DNA of 64,000 nt from Strigamia acuminata (taxonomy: Eukaryota; Arthropoda; Chilopoda; Geophilomorpha; Linotaeniidae). Below, piece after piece: positions 14,993-27,922 of the stretch (position 1 is its first letter; the number at the start of each line of letters is the position of its first letter). The stretch spans positions 17,787,060 to 17,851,059 of the forward strand of contig OX442314.1 in the NCBI GenBank assembly GCA_949358305.1, given 5' to 3'. The translations under genes were made by a program, and so were the position numbers. Under the pieces are notes generated by a model. It was not told the origin of the DNA. It saw only the letters and a list, made by a program, of their open reading frames with translations, and did no database searches.

Positions 14993-16630
14993 GTAATGTT
15001 TATATTTCATATATATATTTCCAATACATGAAATGATGATTATTATATAAAATATATTTTCAATTGTTTTGTTTCAATTTCTAAACCTTTCTTGTGGGTA
15101 TAATGTAATTCATAAAACATTTCTTACTAACCGCTTTAATGTTTTTGCGACGGCGTTTAATTAAGAACGCTATTTTTTGTTGGATAAAAGTGTTAAAGGA
15201 GCTCCTTTATTTACTCATCCCATCTTAGTCATTTTCAAAAAGAATTTTTTAATAAAGTTCTTTCCCTCTTGTTTTACTTCCTCGGTCTAATGTGAGTAGC
15301 TTTCATTAAACTTAACTCTTAAGCTTCACATCTAAAAGTCGAATGATGTTAAGGCTAAAAAGAGAATGGTGAAACCTTAAATAACAGTGGGCAACTAAGT
15401 TCATTAGCCATCCACACAACAATCTCTTCTTTTCTCTGCTATTGAATTAGGGTGTTATAGTAATTAAATTTGAAGCGGCCAGTTGAAAGGAGAAGAAAAG
15501 GATGTAAATTGATTATACGTTTAGGCTTAACCTCTAATGCTTAAACCAGGAGAAGTTATGTTTCAGATAAATTTATTTGTTGATTGATAATTCCTTCTGT
15601 TCTCTTGTACTTAATTCTTAGATAAGTGTTTGCGTTTCTTAGCTTTGGACAAGATTATTCCGGATTTTCTTGTATGCGGGTTGCCACACTTTCCTGCATT
15701 GGAAGACTTCATTTTAGTTTGGCAAGCCATCTACTAAACGACATGGCATTTAGTAATGGCTTAAAGTGATAAGATCCAAGTCACTTCCTTCCTCTTCATG
15801 GTGCGATAATGGACTAAAACAAAGGACATCTTGTTGTTGAGTAATGAGACAAACAAAATTGACTGCTTTTAATTTTTTTTTCTTCCAAATTTTTTTTCTA
15901 GTGTTTATTATGGTGATGATAATAATTGAATTAAGTGGGTACGAAACTGTAAAGGTAGACTTAATTGCTCAGTTTTACTACTTTATAATTAACCAAGGAG
16001 AGATATGGACTGGAAAATATCGATTTGACTCTTTTCAAAAAAGACATTTTTTACCGGAAAGATAATAAAGTGTCACGGAAATTGGACTTGTATTTGGTAG
16101 CTTCCACGTGACAAACAAATGAGTGAATATTTAAGCAAGCAACGTATAATTAGCATTCATTGATGATGTATAAAATTCTTTATTTTTGATAGGCTAATTT
16201 GAGGTCACATGCATAATAAAATGGGGGATTGTAATATCAGTTGAGGTTCTATCATGTGCACAAATGTGCCAGAATTATAAGTTTTATTATATGGTCATAT
16301 AAATTTTGATTTTTTGTATGCAAAAGCAGAATTTAGAATTTGTGCGCCAAATTATGATACTAAAAATGAATTTTTAATTATTTAATCAATGGAAAGGTAT
16401 GGTAAAGTTGCTTATTTAGAGTAAATCTAAATTATTCAATTGTCAATGTAGTATGAAATGTATTCAATTTTTCCATGCAATAAAATTTAATTTAGTTTGT
16501 CTGCAGTGAAGCCTGACTTCAACTTAGCATGCAATTGCTGATATGCGCTCATAATTTTAATTTAAACAGCATAGCTAGAAAGAAAGTCAAGCAAAATCCA
16601 AACCATGTATACAACTAGCAAACAAAACAC

Positions 16631-16770
16631 TAGCTGCATTCAAAAATTAAAATAACAATTTTAGTTTAAGTGTATTTTAAGTTTTAACGTGGGTTTAAAC
16701 AGGAAATGAAGTCATTTTTGGTTAAAAATTGAAGTAAAACACAAAATATTTTAGTTTTTGAATGCAGCTA
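16631..16770. mobile_element. MITE-like element with 23-bp terminal inverted repeats
   Basis: The left end reads TAGCTGCATTCAAAAATTAA; the right end is its reverse complement with one T/C difference across about 23 bp. The total length is 140 bp, AT-rich and without coding capacity, as expected of a non-autonomous DNA transposon. A third copy of the terminal sequence, TAGCTGCATTCAAAAA, sits alone at 46560-46575, supporting a dispersed family. The target-site duplication is not clear, and the superfamily cannot be assigned. Confidence 0.6.
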
Positions 16771-19700
16771 CTGATACCGTATTTTATTTAAATTTTAGCT
16801 TTGCATGTGTTTTGCATTTTTGGGTTTTGTTGTTTTTCTCGGGTTTGAGTTGTTGGTGTTGTTGTTGGTGATTTTTTTTGGTCATTTTTAAGAAAATATT
16901 GCGAATAAAATAAATTAAAAACTGAAAAAAGAAAGTATCATATTGTTTCTTGCAATTTTTACATTTACCACGTTCTTCTAGAAATGTAGACCGTATTGTA
17001 ATGTATCGAGTGACCGTTTTCTATTATCTTAAATATTGCGACATTAGCAACGATTTCAAATTATAATGTAATTAAAAGCTAACAAAAACCAAGCAACAAC
17101 TGTATTGTTTGTTGCCAGGCAGCAAAATGCCCAACAGCAATGCGACAAACGGAATAAAATCTTGTAATGTCACTTTATTTTCTTTTAAGCAAGTACGTAC
17201 GTAAAGGCTAAGTCCAGAAGAACTGAACACAAATAAAAAGTCAAACTTAGCCACTATTTACCTCTGGTCTTCTTGCAGTAGATTGTCACATCTAAACACT
17301 TCATATATCCTAGGCGCTAGGTCAGGGATTCCGAACCCCAGGGTGGCTTGGGTTGCAGGATATTTTTTATGAGTCGTGATGGGTTGCAGATAAAAGAAAA
17401 ATTCGAAATTTGCACATTAAAATAGGGGAACAATGGTTGAAAGCCATCAGTGAACGTTATTGCAACACGAGGCAAAGCTTGGAAAGCAGCAAACTGAAAC
17501 TCATTTCACACTCGTAATTACATGTAACTGTGGAAAAAACTGTTCTGGTCGTTATAGCGACTAAGAAAGATCAACAAACGACCCGGATCTAGTAATCGGT
17601 ATCTGCTATATCGAACAATTTAAAATTAAAACACCTTTTAAAATTCAATTGACTCTTAAAAATCCAATGTTTTATTTTGAGTGACAGTTTTGACATTTAT
17701 GTGCCGAAAGACGAATAAATACTAGAATAATTTATTGAAAGTCATTTGTTATCTATTAAAAGTTTTCGAGGCTATTTTTCTCTATAAAACATTACAACCG
17801 AACTGTAATTGATCACACAAGCCGAGCCAACCGATTCAAGAGCTCTTCCAATTTAACACAATTACCGTGTACAGTCAACATGCTTACAATCTAATGGCAA
17901 ACGTACTTTATAGAAAAAAGTTACACCAAAATTGGTAATTAACTTTCAGTTGATAGAGTTTTTTTTTTCTCTATAAAAAGAAAAAAAACGTTATTGTTCG
18001 ACGTTATTAAATGTTTAGTCTTCATTAAGTTGACATTCATGTTACTGCCAGTTGACATGATATGAGAAGGGCTAAGATAAAGAAACTGACAATTGGTTTT
18101 TGAGTTGTTTACGGCGCTCTAGTCTATCATGGTTGCCTATATTGGTCTAGTTGGCAATAAATTTTTTCTCCTATAATCAAGTTTGGATCCGAGATTTGTT
18201 CTTCTATTTTGCTGATTCAGGAGTTTTCTATGATCAAGTTACTACGCAGGAATTTTTTTCTCCCATTCATTATTATTACTCTTTATTTACGTCAAAAAAA
18301 TGTATTTTTTGAGGAAAAGTTAGTATTTGACAAATTTTTTGACTGACTTTTATTTTTTATGTTGCGATTTTTGGTTCGTTGCATTTGAAATTCAATCTTC
18401 ATTTTTACACTTGGTTTGCTTGGAAATTTTTTGTGCTTTTCATATCTTTTCGCCGTTTGAGTTTCATCTTTCTTTTTGGTTATGCGATTTCTTTTTCTTC
18501 TTTTTTTCTATATCCGGGTACGGATGGCAAGGTTTTAAACTCTTGAGATTTGTTAATCTGGTTACTTTAAAGCCTACATTTACATGCGCGATAGATAATG
18601 TCACTTACTTAAAGGTAGCATTTTTAAGTTAGTTTATTAAATGCTCCGTTTAATTATTCTAAGTTGAAAACTTTTATCAAATTTAAAGGAAGAAAAAAAT
18701 TAATAAAAAAAAAAATTGGTGGAGGCATTTTACGGTATATTTTAATATTTTAAAGATAAAAGGTTAAGCCATGAATGAAAAGGGTAGGGGATGCGGAAGA
18801 TAAGAAAAGGGCGTTGGTAACTGCAGATGGACACCGTAAATTGCTTTTTATTGCCCCGAGTGGTTGTCGTGGGGCTGGTGGCTAAAGGCAAACGGGAAAT
18901 CTTAAATTTCGAGGCACGTGTCACCTGCTTATGACGCCTTCTTTTACACACAACGTGCAATAGTAATCATTAATAAAGCTCTAGTTAAAATTTTATAATT
19001 TCCAAAAAAAAAAAATTGTTTAAAAAAATAATGTTTATAATTTTTTATATAGAGAAAGTTAGAATTGAACATTTAAAAAACTTTTTTTTCCATGTTCCCC
19101 TGTGTACTGTGAAGAAAACTTCAAATACTCCGCCTAATGTCAGGCATTCTCAGCGGAGCTTGTTGATGTTGATTGCAGGTTTGATTGCTTCTACTCTTGA
19201 AAATGATTGCCGCCTGAATTTGATAAGCTCTTGTAGTCTTGTCAGGTTCGGGAGACGGTGCAAGCGGAGAATCGAGAGGAAGTACCACTTGAAGTTTACA
19301 AGATGTTTGCTGATCCAGTATGGGAGGAGTGGAAATGGAGAAAGGAAGCAAGGGTAACTTTATAAGGTCAAAAGGCTCACGTTGGGCGTCTCTTGTTGCC
19401 ACTAAACGTAACCAGTGAGAGGGGTCAACTAAAGGGGGTCAGAGTACAGCATGTTCAACTCAAACTCTGTTTGATACAACCTATTGGTGTAGAAGAAAAT
19501 GGCGGTCATTCATGTGGGCTGAATGCATGCGCCTCGTGCTTATACAATTCCCGTGTGGTTATGATTTCATCTGCTTGGAATAAATACGAATTGTTTCGTC
19601 TTTGGACGCGTCTTGAAACTTTAATGGTTTTTTTTGTGAGGTTAATGTAAAGACTGCTTTAGGAGGAAGATTTTTGTGCAATTTAAAATTCGCAAAAGCA

Positions 19701-22700
19701 ATTTACGAGAAGGAGCCATTAATAACACGCCGGTAGTCGTTTTTTTTCCATAGACCAAAGCTGAATATTGATTTTAGCATATCGTGGGGAGTTTTATTTC
19801 ATCTAGAAACATTGTGGGGAAGACGAGGGGGTGGGGAATACTAGTGTTCCGCAAGTTCGATAACTTGTGATATGAAATTTATTGTGATTACAACGTTGAA
19901 ACTCTTAATGATAGTGGGCGAGACGTATTGGTGGATATGGAATGTCAGTATTGGAGAGGATTAAAAAAAATAGGAACGAATAACCTGAATAGCTGTTTCG
20001 CACGCTACACATAAAGATTTGGATTGAATGACATTGCAGTAGGAAATACAAATAAAAAATTGTAGAAGAGGGCATTGATATTAGTCTTAGATCTAATTAG
20101 TGTGATATTTGTATGGAGAATTAAAGTGCAAATGCCAACCGTTTTTTTTTTTCTTTCTTTCTTTCTTTTTAAATTTAAAAGCGTTTGATCGAAGGGCATG
20201 TAAAGACTGACATGTAGTGGTCGGGTAGTTTGATTCACGTTTTTTCAGACAAACAACTTGTTTATGTCATCAAAATGGAGTGTACGAGATGGAGTTTCCT
20301 GCGTGACAAAGAACGCTCTTTGTAAAGGCTGTCATGAATCAAATTGATGTGTGTGATTGGAAAAGGAACAGAAGTCTGTAAATGATGTTTTTCAGCTCAA
20401 ACAATGATTGATGCGAAATGGTGAGAAAATAATTATGTGCAAGTTTATTTTTTCTTTTTCATTTTTATTATTGATGTGTTTTTGTGTGTCGGGTTTGTTA
20501 ATGGTGTATTGATGAGTTGATATTAAGTTATAAACATACTTTTGAGCTGCATGTTTATGGATTAGAAATCTGTATGGTAATGTTTGAAGTGGGAATGGAT
20601 CTTTTCCCATTATGAAGGGCGGGTAAGTATTTGAGTGTTTGGTAGCGTGTGTGTGTTTGCGCTGGCGAACGTGTGTGTATGAGGCTGGAATCGTGATCAT
20701 CAATAAGACACTGAATGGGAGTCCAGGGACTCATCGGATCCTCTGAGCAGTCGATGCGCCATTAAACTTGCATGGCTAAGTAGTAAAAAGCAAGTAAGGT
20801 GGTAGCTCTAGCTTTATCCTTACGTTTTTACTTCTTACCGAGATGAGAAAAAAAGGGAAAGAATATAAGGCCACGGTTATTGGGTGCGCTGGTGCAGTAT
20901 TGAGTAAGTTGCATTTGATGTTAAGAGTTCGTTTCTGGTTTTGTTCCCACATTTAATTGAATGAGCTTGAATTTAATGCATTTAACGTAATTGCCTTTTA
21001 TTAGAAGGGATTCAGTCTGGAATGACTTAATAAAGTACACGGGAGAAAGGATTGTGGAAGGATATAGTTTCAAATTGTGGCGTAATTAGGATTGCAAACA
21101 ATAACAGATAATGGGTTCTATGTGCGTAAATATATTTGTACTGATTTCAAAACATACGTTCTGGACTCTGGTGGAGTACGGGGGATTTGAAAGCTGAGCG
21201 AATTTTGGATTTCGATTAGGAAGCAGATGCAATGCGGTCTGTTTTGTTCGTTTCAATGGATTGCAATGGCTGCTTTAAGTTACTGCAGATATTGAATTGA
21301 ACGAGTAGAACAAACTGTTGTATCTTATTTCTTAATTCCAATGTAGCTGTACGTGGATGAAGGAAACAAAGAAATAATTCCAAAAACAGTCTTGGGATAA
21401 TCATCATAATATGATGCTGTCGTTTGAAGCATCATTAAGGAATGTTTTTGTCATACGATAAGAGTTAGTGTTTTTTTATTTTTTTTTATTTTTCTACAAT
21501 AATTTATTTGATTTCGAGGATTTTTTTCTAAGTAAAAATGGTCGATTTATTCAGCGGTTTCGAATTATTAGAGTTTGTTGTTGAAATTGGACAAGTTTTG
21601 CAGTAATGGTTTTTATTTTGCAAATTGGATTATTTCCAAATCGAATGTCAACACATTTCAGTAGAATTAGTAAATTTGGAATTAACGTAAAATTTTAATA
21701 GTTGGAATTCAATTTATTCAGTCAATTATTATTTTTTAAAAGCAGACATGTGGTTACGACACTTGACACACTATTTGCGGTGTCGGGTCAATCCAAATTA
21801 GTATTAAAGTTGAGTTTCGGATTGCGACTACCGTTGGAGAGTGTGACCAATTAACAACATCTGCCAATATTGTTGAGAGCTCCACTGCTGTTTTTAATGT
21901 AAGATGTCACAGCAGTTCTTATTAGATTACAGCATTTATGAAATTTTCTCTCTAACAAGTCGACATTGACTGAAAATGAGACCTCGTAAGTGTTTTATTG
22001 CATCATTTTGCACTTGGCAAGCTTCGTTGAAAATTTTCAAGCGCCAACTCTATTTCGATTCAGTTTAAACCGAATAATAATAATGACAACAAGAACGTAG
22101 TGAATTAATAAAAGAAGAAGAGCTAATTTATTTATACGTTTTTTCCCCTTTCCCTTTTTTGGGTGTGAGAAATGGATTAGCAAGCACTGGGTGTGGACAC
22201 TCGGTTGATGTGCGTGGATTACGGTCGTTTCATTTGTCTCACACGCACATGCACCGGAAGACCAATTTAAGGCACCTGATCTCACTCACCCAGACGTGCA
22301 ATTATCTTCTGATGGAATTTGATATACCGTACTCAAAAAGTTATTGCAGTTTATGCTGTTAAAATTAGTGGTTTGTATTTTATTTACTAAAATCATGTTG
22401 AGCAAAAGCAATCGCAGAAGTAGGCGGCTTATTCGGAAATGTGTGTAGCTTGGGCTGGAGACGGAGACGGAGAACGAGGTTGCTAAGATTGTTATCCGCT
22501 GGTGATGACATGATGAGAAGAAGAGGCAAACGCAATCTTAGCGTGGTTCATTAAAACTTGGAGCGAGCAGCAGGTGAGTTGTGTAGGTAATAATGATTAA
22601 AGTGTCCCTTGTCTGATATAATTTAAAGACGAAGGAAAGGTGTAATTAGTTTTTGACTCGGCGCCAATGTCTGTATTACATAGTTTTTAGTGTAATTATT

Positions 22701-23259
22701 TAATTAGATGTACGTCGCCGCCTTGACTTGATAAATTGTGTTTGCAAATGCAAATTAGTTAATCAAAGGGTTAAAAGTGATATTTAAATAATGCGATGAA
22801 AGAAAAGTTTTCCTCTTTAAATTTTGTACGAGTTGGGCTGACGTTGTTCACTTTAACTTTAAACTTAACAACTCGATAAATTTAGAGCAGTTAGACGTAG
22901 TTTGAGTGGGCGAACGTAAATCCACCGATGGATTTCGGGGGAAATGTGAAAGAAACCAACAGTTTTGAGCGCTTGCCAAATTTGCAAAATTAAATATGCG
23001 TTTGTCCAATTAGATATAAAATAAAATAAAATATATGGGAGATTCAGTGTAGTGGTATTAAAATTTTAATTTACATCGTTCTAATTGAAAGTTACTTACT
23101 GCAGTTTATGGGAGGATTCTACTTTGAGGGTATTTCATAAATTTAAGCTCATTGTGTTCGTCTCGGCGAGCTGGTTTCGAATATGTATAGTAGAAGTGCC
23201 AAATATGTGCGCAAAGGCCTAAAAAATGAGATTAATAGTTAGGAATTAGGTCTGCGCTT
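16771..23259. other. intronic stretch between MITE and long inverted repeat
   Basis: This is mostly featureless AT-rich DNA. A hAT-like end lies near 17322. Around 17060-17260 and 17560-17930 the + strand becomes A- and C-rich against the T/G-rich trend, which suggests inserted sequence of opposite origin. A TTTC microsatellite lies at 20149-20168. No supported gene was seen; the overlapping frames at 19016-19650 have no domain-like content. Confidence 0.5.
17322..17400 (+). mobile_element. possible hAT-type transposon end
   Basis: CAGGGATTCCGAACCCCAGG, followed by a GGGTTGCAGGAT...GAGTCGTGATGGGTTGCAG pattern, resembles the subterminal sequence of many animal hAT elements (CAGGGGTTCCCAAAC..., then GGGTCGC-type repeats). 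This is recognition of a known style of end only. The opposite end and an 8-bp target duplication were not found, so it may be a truncated remnant. Confidence 0.35.
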
Positions 23260-23729
23260 ACAAGGAGACCGCAAGAGTGTGTAATCCACAATTGTTAAAA
23301 TTGTTTGTAAATAAAGCATTCACATCACCTAAACAATCTATTTTTCTCATATTAAAATGCACCTCTCTCTCACATTGTTACAAACAGTAACAACACACAG
23401 GATTCCTTACTGTGTGTTGAAACACCATTTTTTGATATTTTGAGTAAAAAGGTCAAGTGTAGCACTACATTTGGTGATTAGCCTGTTCAAACCTTACTCT
23501 GGAACCCAGGTAATTTGATATCACATGACATATGACATCACAACTTTGTTCACCAACATGACTGCCTGCATGAAGCAACAATAGTGTGTTGTGGTGGCTC
23601 AGTGGTTAAGGTAATGAATCAGGAATCTTTCCACACAGGTTCAAATCTTGTTGTCGGTGAAAATTTTTACTTTTATTTTTTCTTTATTTTTAGCAGTAAA
23701 GTTAATGTTTGTTATTTTATATTTTTTTT
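23260..23729 (+). repeat. left arm of the 470-bp inverted repeat
   Basis: The arm starts ACAAGGAGACCGCAAG and ends in a T-rich run. Its outer 325 bp have no recognisable domain or ORF. The inner 145 bp hold the tRNA-like promoter and a T-rich tail. Confidence 0.9.
23586..23660 (+). ncRNA. tRNA-derived (Ser/Leu-like) Pol III promoter segment, left arm
   Basis: The A box TGGCTCAGTGG (23595-23605) is followed 32 nt later by the B box GGTTCAAATCT (23638-23648), the normal spacing for internal Pol III promoters. AGTGGTTAAGG and the following GGAATC resemble the D-arm and anticodon region of class II tRNAs (Ser/Leu). The acceptor and D stems are too degenerate for a working tRNA, so this is a SINE-type head rather than a tRNA gene. 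T-runs from about 23664 onward could end Pol III transcripts inside the arm. Transcription would run towards the centre of the inverted repeat. Confidence 0.6.
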
Positions 23730-23782
23730 TAAATTTTTTAATTAATTAATTTAATATAATTAAAATTATAAAAAAAAATTTT

Positions 23783-24252
23783 AAAAAAAATATAAAATAA
23801 CAAACATTAACTTTACTGCTAAAAATAAAGAAAAAATAAAAGTAAAAATTTTCACCGACAACAAGATTTGAACCTGTGTGGAAAGATTCCTGATTCATTA
23901 CCTTAACCACTGAGCCACCACAACACACTATTGTTGCTTCATGCAGGCAGTCATGTTGGTGAACAAAGTTGTGATGTCATATGTCATGTGATATCAAATT
24001 ACCTGGGTTCCAGAGTAAGGTTTGAACAGGCTAATCACCAAATGTAGTGCTACACTTGACCTTTTTACTCAAAATATCAAAAAATGGTGTTTCAACACAC
24101 AGTAAGGAATCCTGTGTGTTGTTACTGTTTGTAACAATGTGAGAGAGAGGTGCATTTTAATATGAGAAAAATAGATTGTTTAGGTGATGTGAATGCTTTA
24201 TTTACAAACAATTTTAACAATTGTGGATTACACACTCTTGCGGTCTCCTTGT
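23783..24252 (-). repeat. right arm of the 470-bp inverted repeat
   Basis: This is the exact reverse complement of 23260-23729. A 62-codon + strand frame (24150-24338) crosses its outer edge into flanking DNA; it has no recognisable domain and is not called a gene. Confidence 0.9.
23852..23926 (-). ncRNA. tRNA-derived Pol III promoter segment, right arm
   Basis: This is the mirror copy of the left tRNA-like segment, with the A box at 23907-23917 and the B box at 23864-23874 on the - strand. It faces the left copy, so the two predicted Pol III transcripts converge on the AT-rich centre. Confidence 0.6.
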
Positions 24253-26535
24253 TAGACTCTAAACTTCGAATTGACATTGCAATGGAAATAAAGAATGAAA
24301 TATATGGTTTTTGGAACATGTGTGTTGCTGAAACCTAATATCCGTGTTTACTTACAGGGATTTATTTTGTTTTACGATTTTGGATTTAATTTCGGACAAT
24401 GGTTGAACAAGACGTAAACAAGGATTCAGTAGCCGTTGAGTGCTTTTCCTTTTCTCTCATCTTCCATAGGTTGCCCGGTAACTGAACTGTCCGCAAGGAC
24501 TCGTAACAAGTTATTATTTTTTTTGAAAGGCTGTGACATGTTGTTTTCGAGATGATCGGAAGTGAGAAAGGTGGCGACAGTGCTGCGCATTACTCGGAGC
24601 CGCTTAAAGGCTTGCAGAAACTTAATTAAAAACTTATTGTCAATATTTTTCGGTTTTGGAGGAATAGCACAACTCATGTTTAAAACATATTATTATATTG
24701 TGTAGGCGTGTTAATTTGGAATTTTTGATTTATTATTTTCATTTTGGAAGAGAAATTATTAATATTCTATTTTTTCGTACGAACGTTTTGCAAAAGTTGG
24801 TTCAAATTATTCTTGAGGGAATTACCAGGTTGTTCTTGCGCTGTATTTTTAATTACAAGTTTAATAATTGTAAATTAGGAAATTAAGCCTCAGGTTGCGA
24901 ATATTGCAGGCGAAACTTAAACTCGTAGTGTGAAATGAAGAATAGCTTTCTGCAAAGTGGTTGCCTAGTTGAAAGATGTGAGGGAAAATTGTAAAGGTAG
25001 AAATATTCACATTGCATACCAATTGCGAAACAAAATTCAGCAAATTCCGCACGTACTCCATTCACAATGGACCAAAATAAATGAAAGTAGAGAGAGAAGC
25101 AAATTGTGTAGCTTCTAGTAATAAATAGGCCTATTTATTGTCCAACTTGGGCAATTCTTTTAGCGTCTAAAGACTAAAACAAGCAACACGAGCAATACGT
25201 CATTTATCACCATCGAGTAACAACGAAATAAGCGCGTAAAATGGTTTTCGAAACTGTAGTCGAGCTACATTATCGCGAACGAATGAACAAACAAAAGCTC
25301 AAATCCCCATAAAACAGAAACAAGTGAAAATTTAAAAAAGAGAACGAATTTGTTAATTTATAATTTGCAACCATGCAGATATGTTCTATATCTATATGTT
25401 GCAACAATCTGAAGCAGAGATGATGACGGTAATAATAATTATATCTTTAGCGCGCACATTGTGCTGAAGGAGGGACTACGAGCAGACTGTTCGTAATATC
25501 ATCGCACCTCATTTTGCCCACAGATAGCAAATGCTACAATTTATGTGTAACTAACGTTCTGTTCCCCTTCTTATCAGCCAACTTGTTAAAAGGACTCGTG
25601 GGGAACTACACTATGTAACCGAAGTTTAATTTCAATAAACTCTTTTACTATAAGATGTATTAATTTCAGATTTTGAAATATTTTTTACGCCTACTTCATT
25701 TGCGTACAAAAAATTATTATGACGTCAGAAATGGAGCAATGTTATTTTTAATACGTTTTCTGCGAACCAAACATTTAAACATTGATGGGATTCGTATTTG
25801 ATTATATAAATTTCTTTCATTTAAAAAAGAAATCGTACAAATTTAGATTTTTTACCGTTCGTCAGATATTGATGAATTCTAAAAGTAAAGCGTCCATATT
25901 TGATAAATGAAGGAAAGAAAAGTTTATTTTTGTTTAACATTTTGGAGAATAATAAATTATTTAATGAAGTCATTTAATTTTTATTACTTTTTTGGATTAT
26001 TGTAAGAACATTTTGAAAGGCCACGCGAAGACGCGAGTCACTTGACGTCCATGATATGTAAATACGGGTACAAATGTGCCTCGAGTGCTACGAAATTTGT
26101 GTCCAACTCTAAGCAAACGAATGCTTAAATTTTGAGCACTATTTTTAAATATAAAAATGTGACTACGATAAAATTTGTATGTGTTTGTCAATTTATTTTG
26201 TACTGTGTGCGCACCAAACGCGATTTCAGTTTACACATGTTTTGCTGATTTTTAGTTTAAACCGGCTTCAGAGAAATCTTATACTTTTCTTATCATTTGA
26301 ATTATTTATCGATATCGATACATATATTTTGAATATTTATAAACAATATTTGAAAACATTTTTGGTTTGGTTTGAAAATAAAAAACAAAGTCTTTCTATG
26401 CACGTTTGCTTCATAGAAAATTTATTGAAAGTTTTTCCATTTTTCCAGCTGCTTTAAAACTGAGCTTTAAAAGTTGGGCTGTAAAGTTGTTGCATTGTGA
26501 ATTCAGCAATATTTGAAGTGGGAGTTGTGTGTATT

Positions 26536-26720
26536 GAGACTATCATCCACCGCCTCCCAAATGACAGGAGGCCGAGTCCTAACCCAAACGCTTATCGCTC
26601 GTTGTGGCCGCATGGGGGCAGCGAGTATATGGCAGATGCCTTATCTTTTACGCTTGCGCCGTGCTGCGGACGATGCAGTGGGATCTCAGCAGGGGGTAAA
26701 ATGATGGAAATAAGACGAGT
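26536..26720 (+). other. GC-richer island within the intron
   Basis: The base composition rises clearly against the AT-rich surroundings, with several CpGs, and two + strand frames stay open across it (26497-26772 and 26513-26704). No domain is recognisable. It could be an unrecognised exon, a regulatory block or inserted DNA. Splice-like borders can be imagined but are weak. Confidence 0.25.
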
Positions 26721-27922
26721 GTGCCTGTTTGGTATGCAAGGGCCAATTGAAGATATATATAATTTAATTTGAATTTCAACGATAGTGTCCAGGGAATCAG
26801 GATGACTATCGTCAGTTGAGCTTAGCCCTAGATATTGTACAAATATGGACTGATTGTCTCGCGTTTGTTGTAATTCGTTAAAAGTTATAAATTTGTAAAT
26901 TCGATTGTGAAAAGTTTTGATGAGTTTTTCAGAAATTTTTTTTTAATTTTTTTTATTTATTTTGTATTTGAAAATTTAATACGGCATTAAATTCTGATTG
27001 TGGTTTATCAAATTACTCATACTTAATTAATTAATTAATTTTAAAAAATGTTGAGCAGAAAAATTCTGTATGCCGAATTACTCCTGTCTGCTTGATAGCA
27101 TTAAACGAAATTGATGGTGACAGCATAAGAAAGGTAACGGGATTTAAACGAGACTAATTGTTTAGGCACATTTGATGCGGAACATGTATCAATAAGCTCA
27201 ACATAACAATCGATTCTTTTGTTTGATTTTTTTTTTGTTTGTTTACATTAGGTTCGAATACTTTAAAAACATGTTTTGTGGAAAACAAATTTCAATCATT
27301 CTTGTCAAACACAGTTTGGTTTATACTTTCTACAATTGCGTTAACTGCAGTTAAATAAACGTAGCGTAAAAAAAGAGGAGTTGTTAGTGGTTTTATTGCG
27401 GTATGTACAATAAAGCAATTATGAGAACATAAATTGTCATTAATTTTGTAAGAAAGGAAACGGTGAACTCTTATTAACTTTTAAAATTTGGACATAAATC
27501 AGTTCGGGATGTCTGTTTTATGCATACAAAATGAGAGCGAATGTTTAAAACAGTTCCGTCGTCGTCATGACATTTTGGGCAACTCGGATTTTTTTATATT
27601 CTTTTTATTAAGTATATACGGTATTAAATATAAATTTCCGGCATCAGGGAAAGGAGTATTAAAAAAAATAGAAGAGAAAAAGAAAAGGATATAACTTTTT
27701 TTCTCTAAGTTCTTTAACATTTTATTCGGAAAAAATATAGATGACATAACATGCGCGCTGTGTGTAAAAAGAAATTCTTTTTGGAAACTTTGTAGAATGC
27801 TTGTTAATGACTTAGGACAGATGCGAGCAATGTAAAGTAGAATTTGCTAGTGAAATAGTTGCACGTGCATGTCCTCAGCCTGCTTCCCTGTGGCTGCGTA
27901 CGTGAGCTGATTATTGACCCGA

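Larger units (their letters stand above)
144..16630. other. intronic stretch with little beyond simple repeats
   Basis: This holds AT-rich, mainly T- and G-rich (+ strand) sequence with short microsatellites: an 8-bp AAAAATAG run near 1772-1795, GGT repeats at 1861-1875, TG at 2180-2194, CTT at 11142-11157 and GT at 14422-14441. A diverged 52-bp motif at 180-231 recurs at 31856, and a short direct repeat lies at 14886-14992. No transposon protein, RNA gene or convincing exon was seen. A GC-richer patch near 8300-8480 has no recognisable content. Confidence 0.6.
23260..24252. mobile_element. long foldback element: perfect 470-bp inverted repeat with AT-rich centre
   Basis: Every position from 23260 to about 23729 pairs with its mirror in 23783-24252 about a centre at 23756. 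I compared the arms line by line and saw no mismatch. The 53-bp centre is A/T-only. Each arm carries a tRNA-like segment facing the centre. The outer flanks are unrelated, so the symmetry has sharp limits, as in a transposed foldback or an inverted SINE pair rather than a simple genome inversion. No target duplication is evident. Perfect arm identity means recent formation, gene conversion, or an assembly artefact. Confidence 0.85.

Noticed and set aside
23586-23660. A functional tRNA gene
   Set aside because: The A and B boxes are good, but the acceptor and D stems do not pair; it is better read as a tRNA-derived promoter segment.
24150-24338. 62-codon frame crossing the edge of the inverted repeat
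   Set aside because: Half lies in the repeat arm and half in unrelated flank; no domain and no start context.
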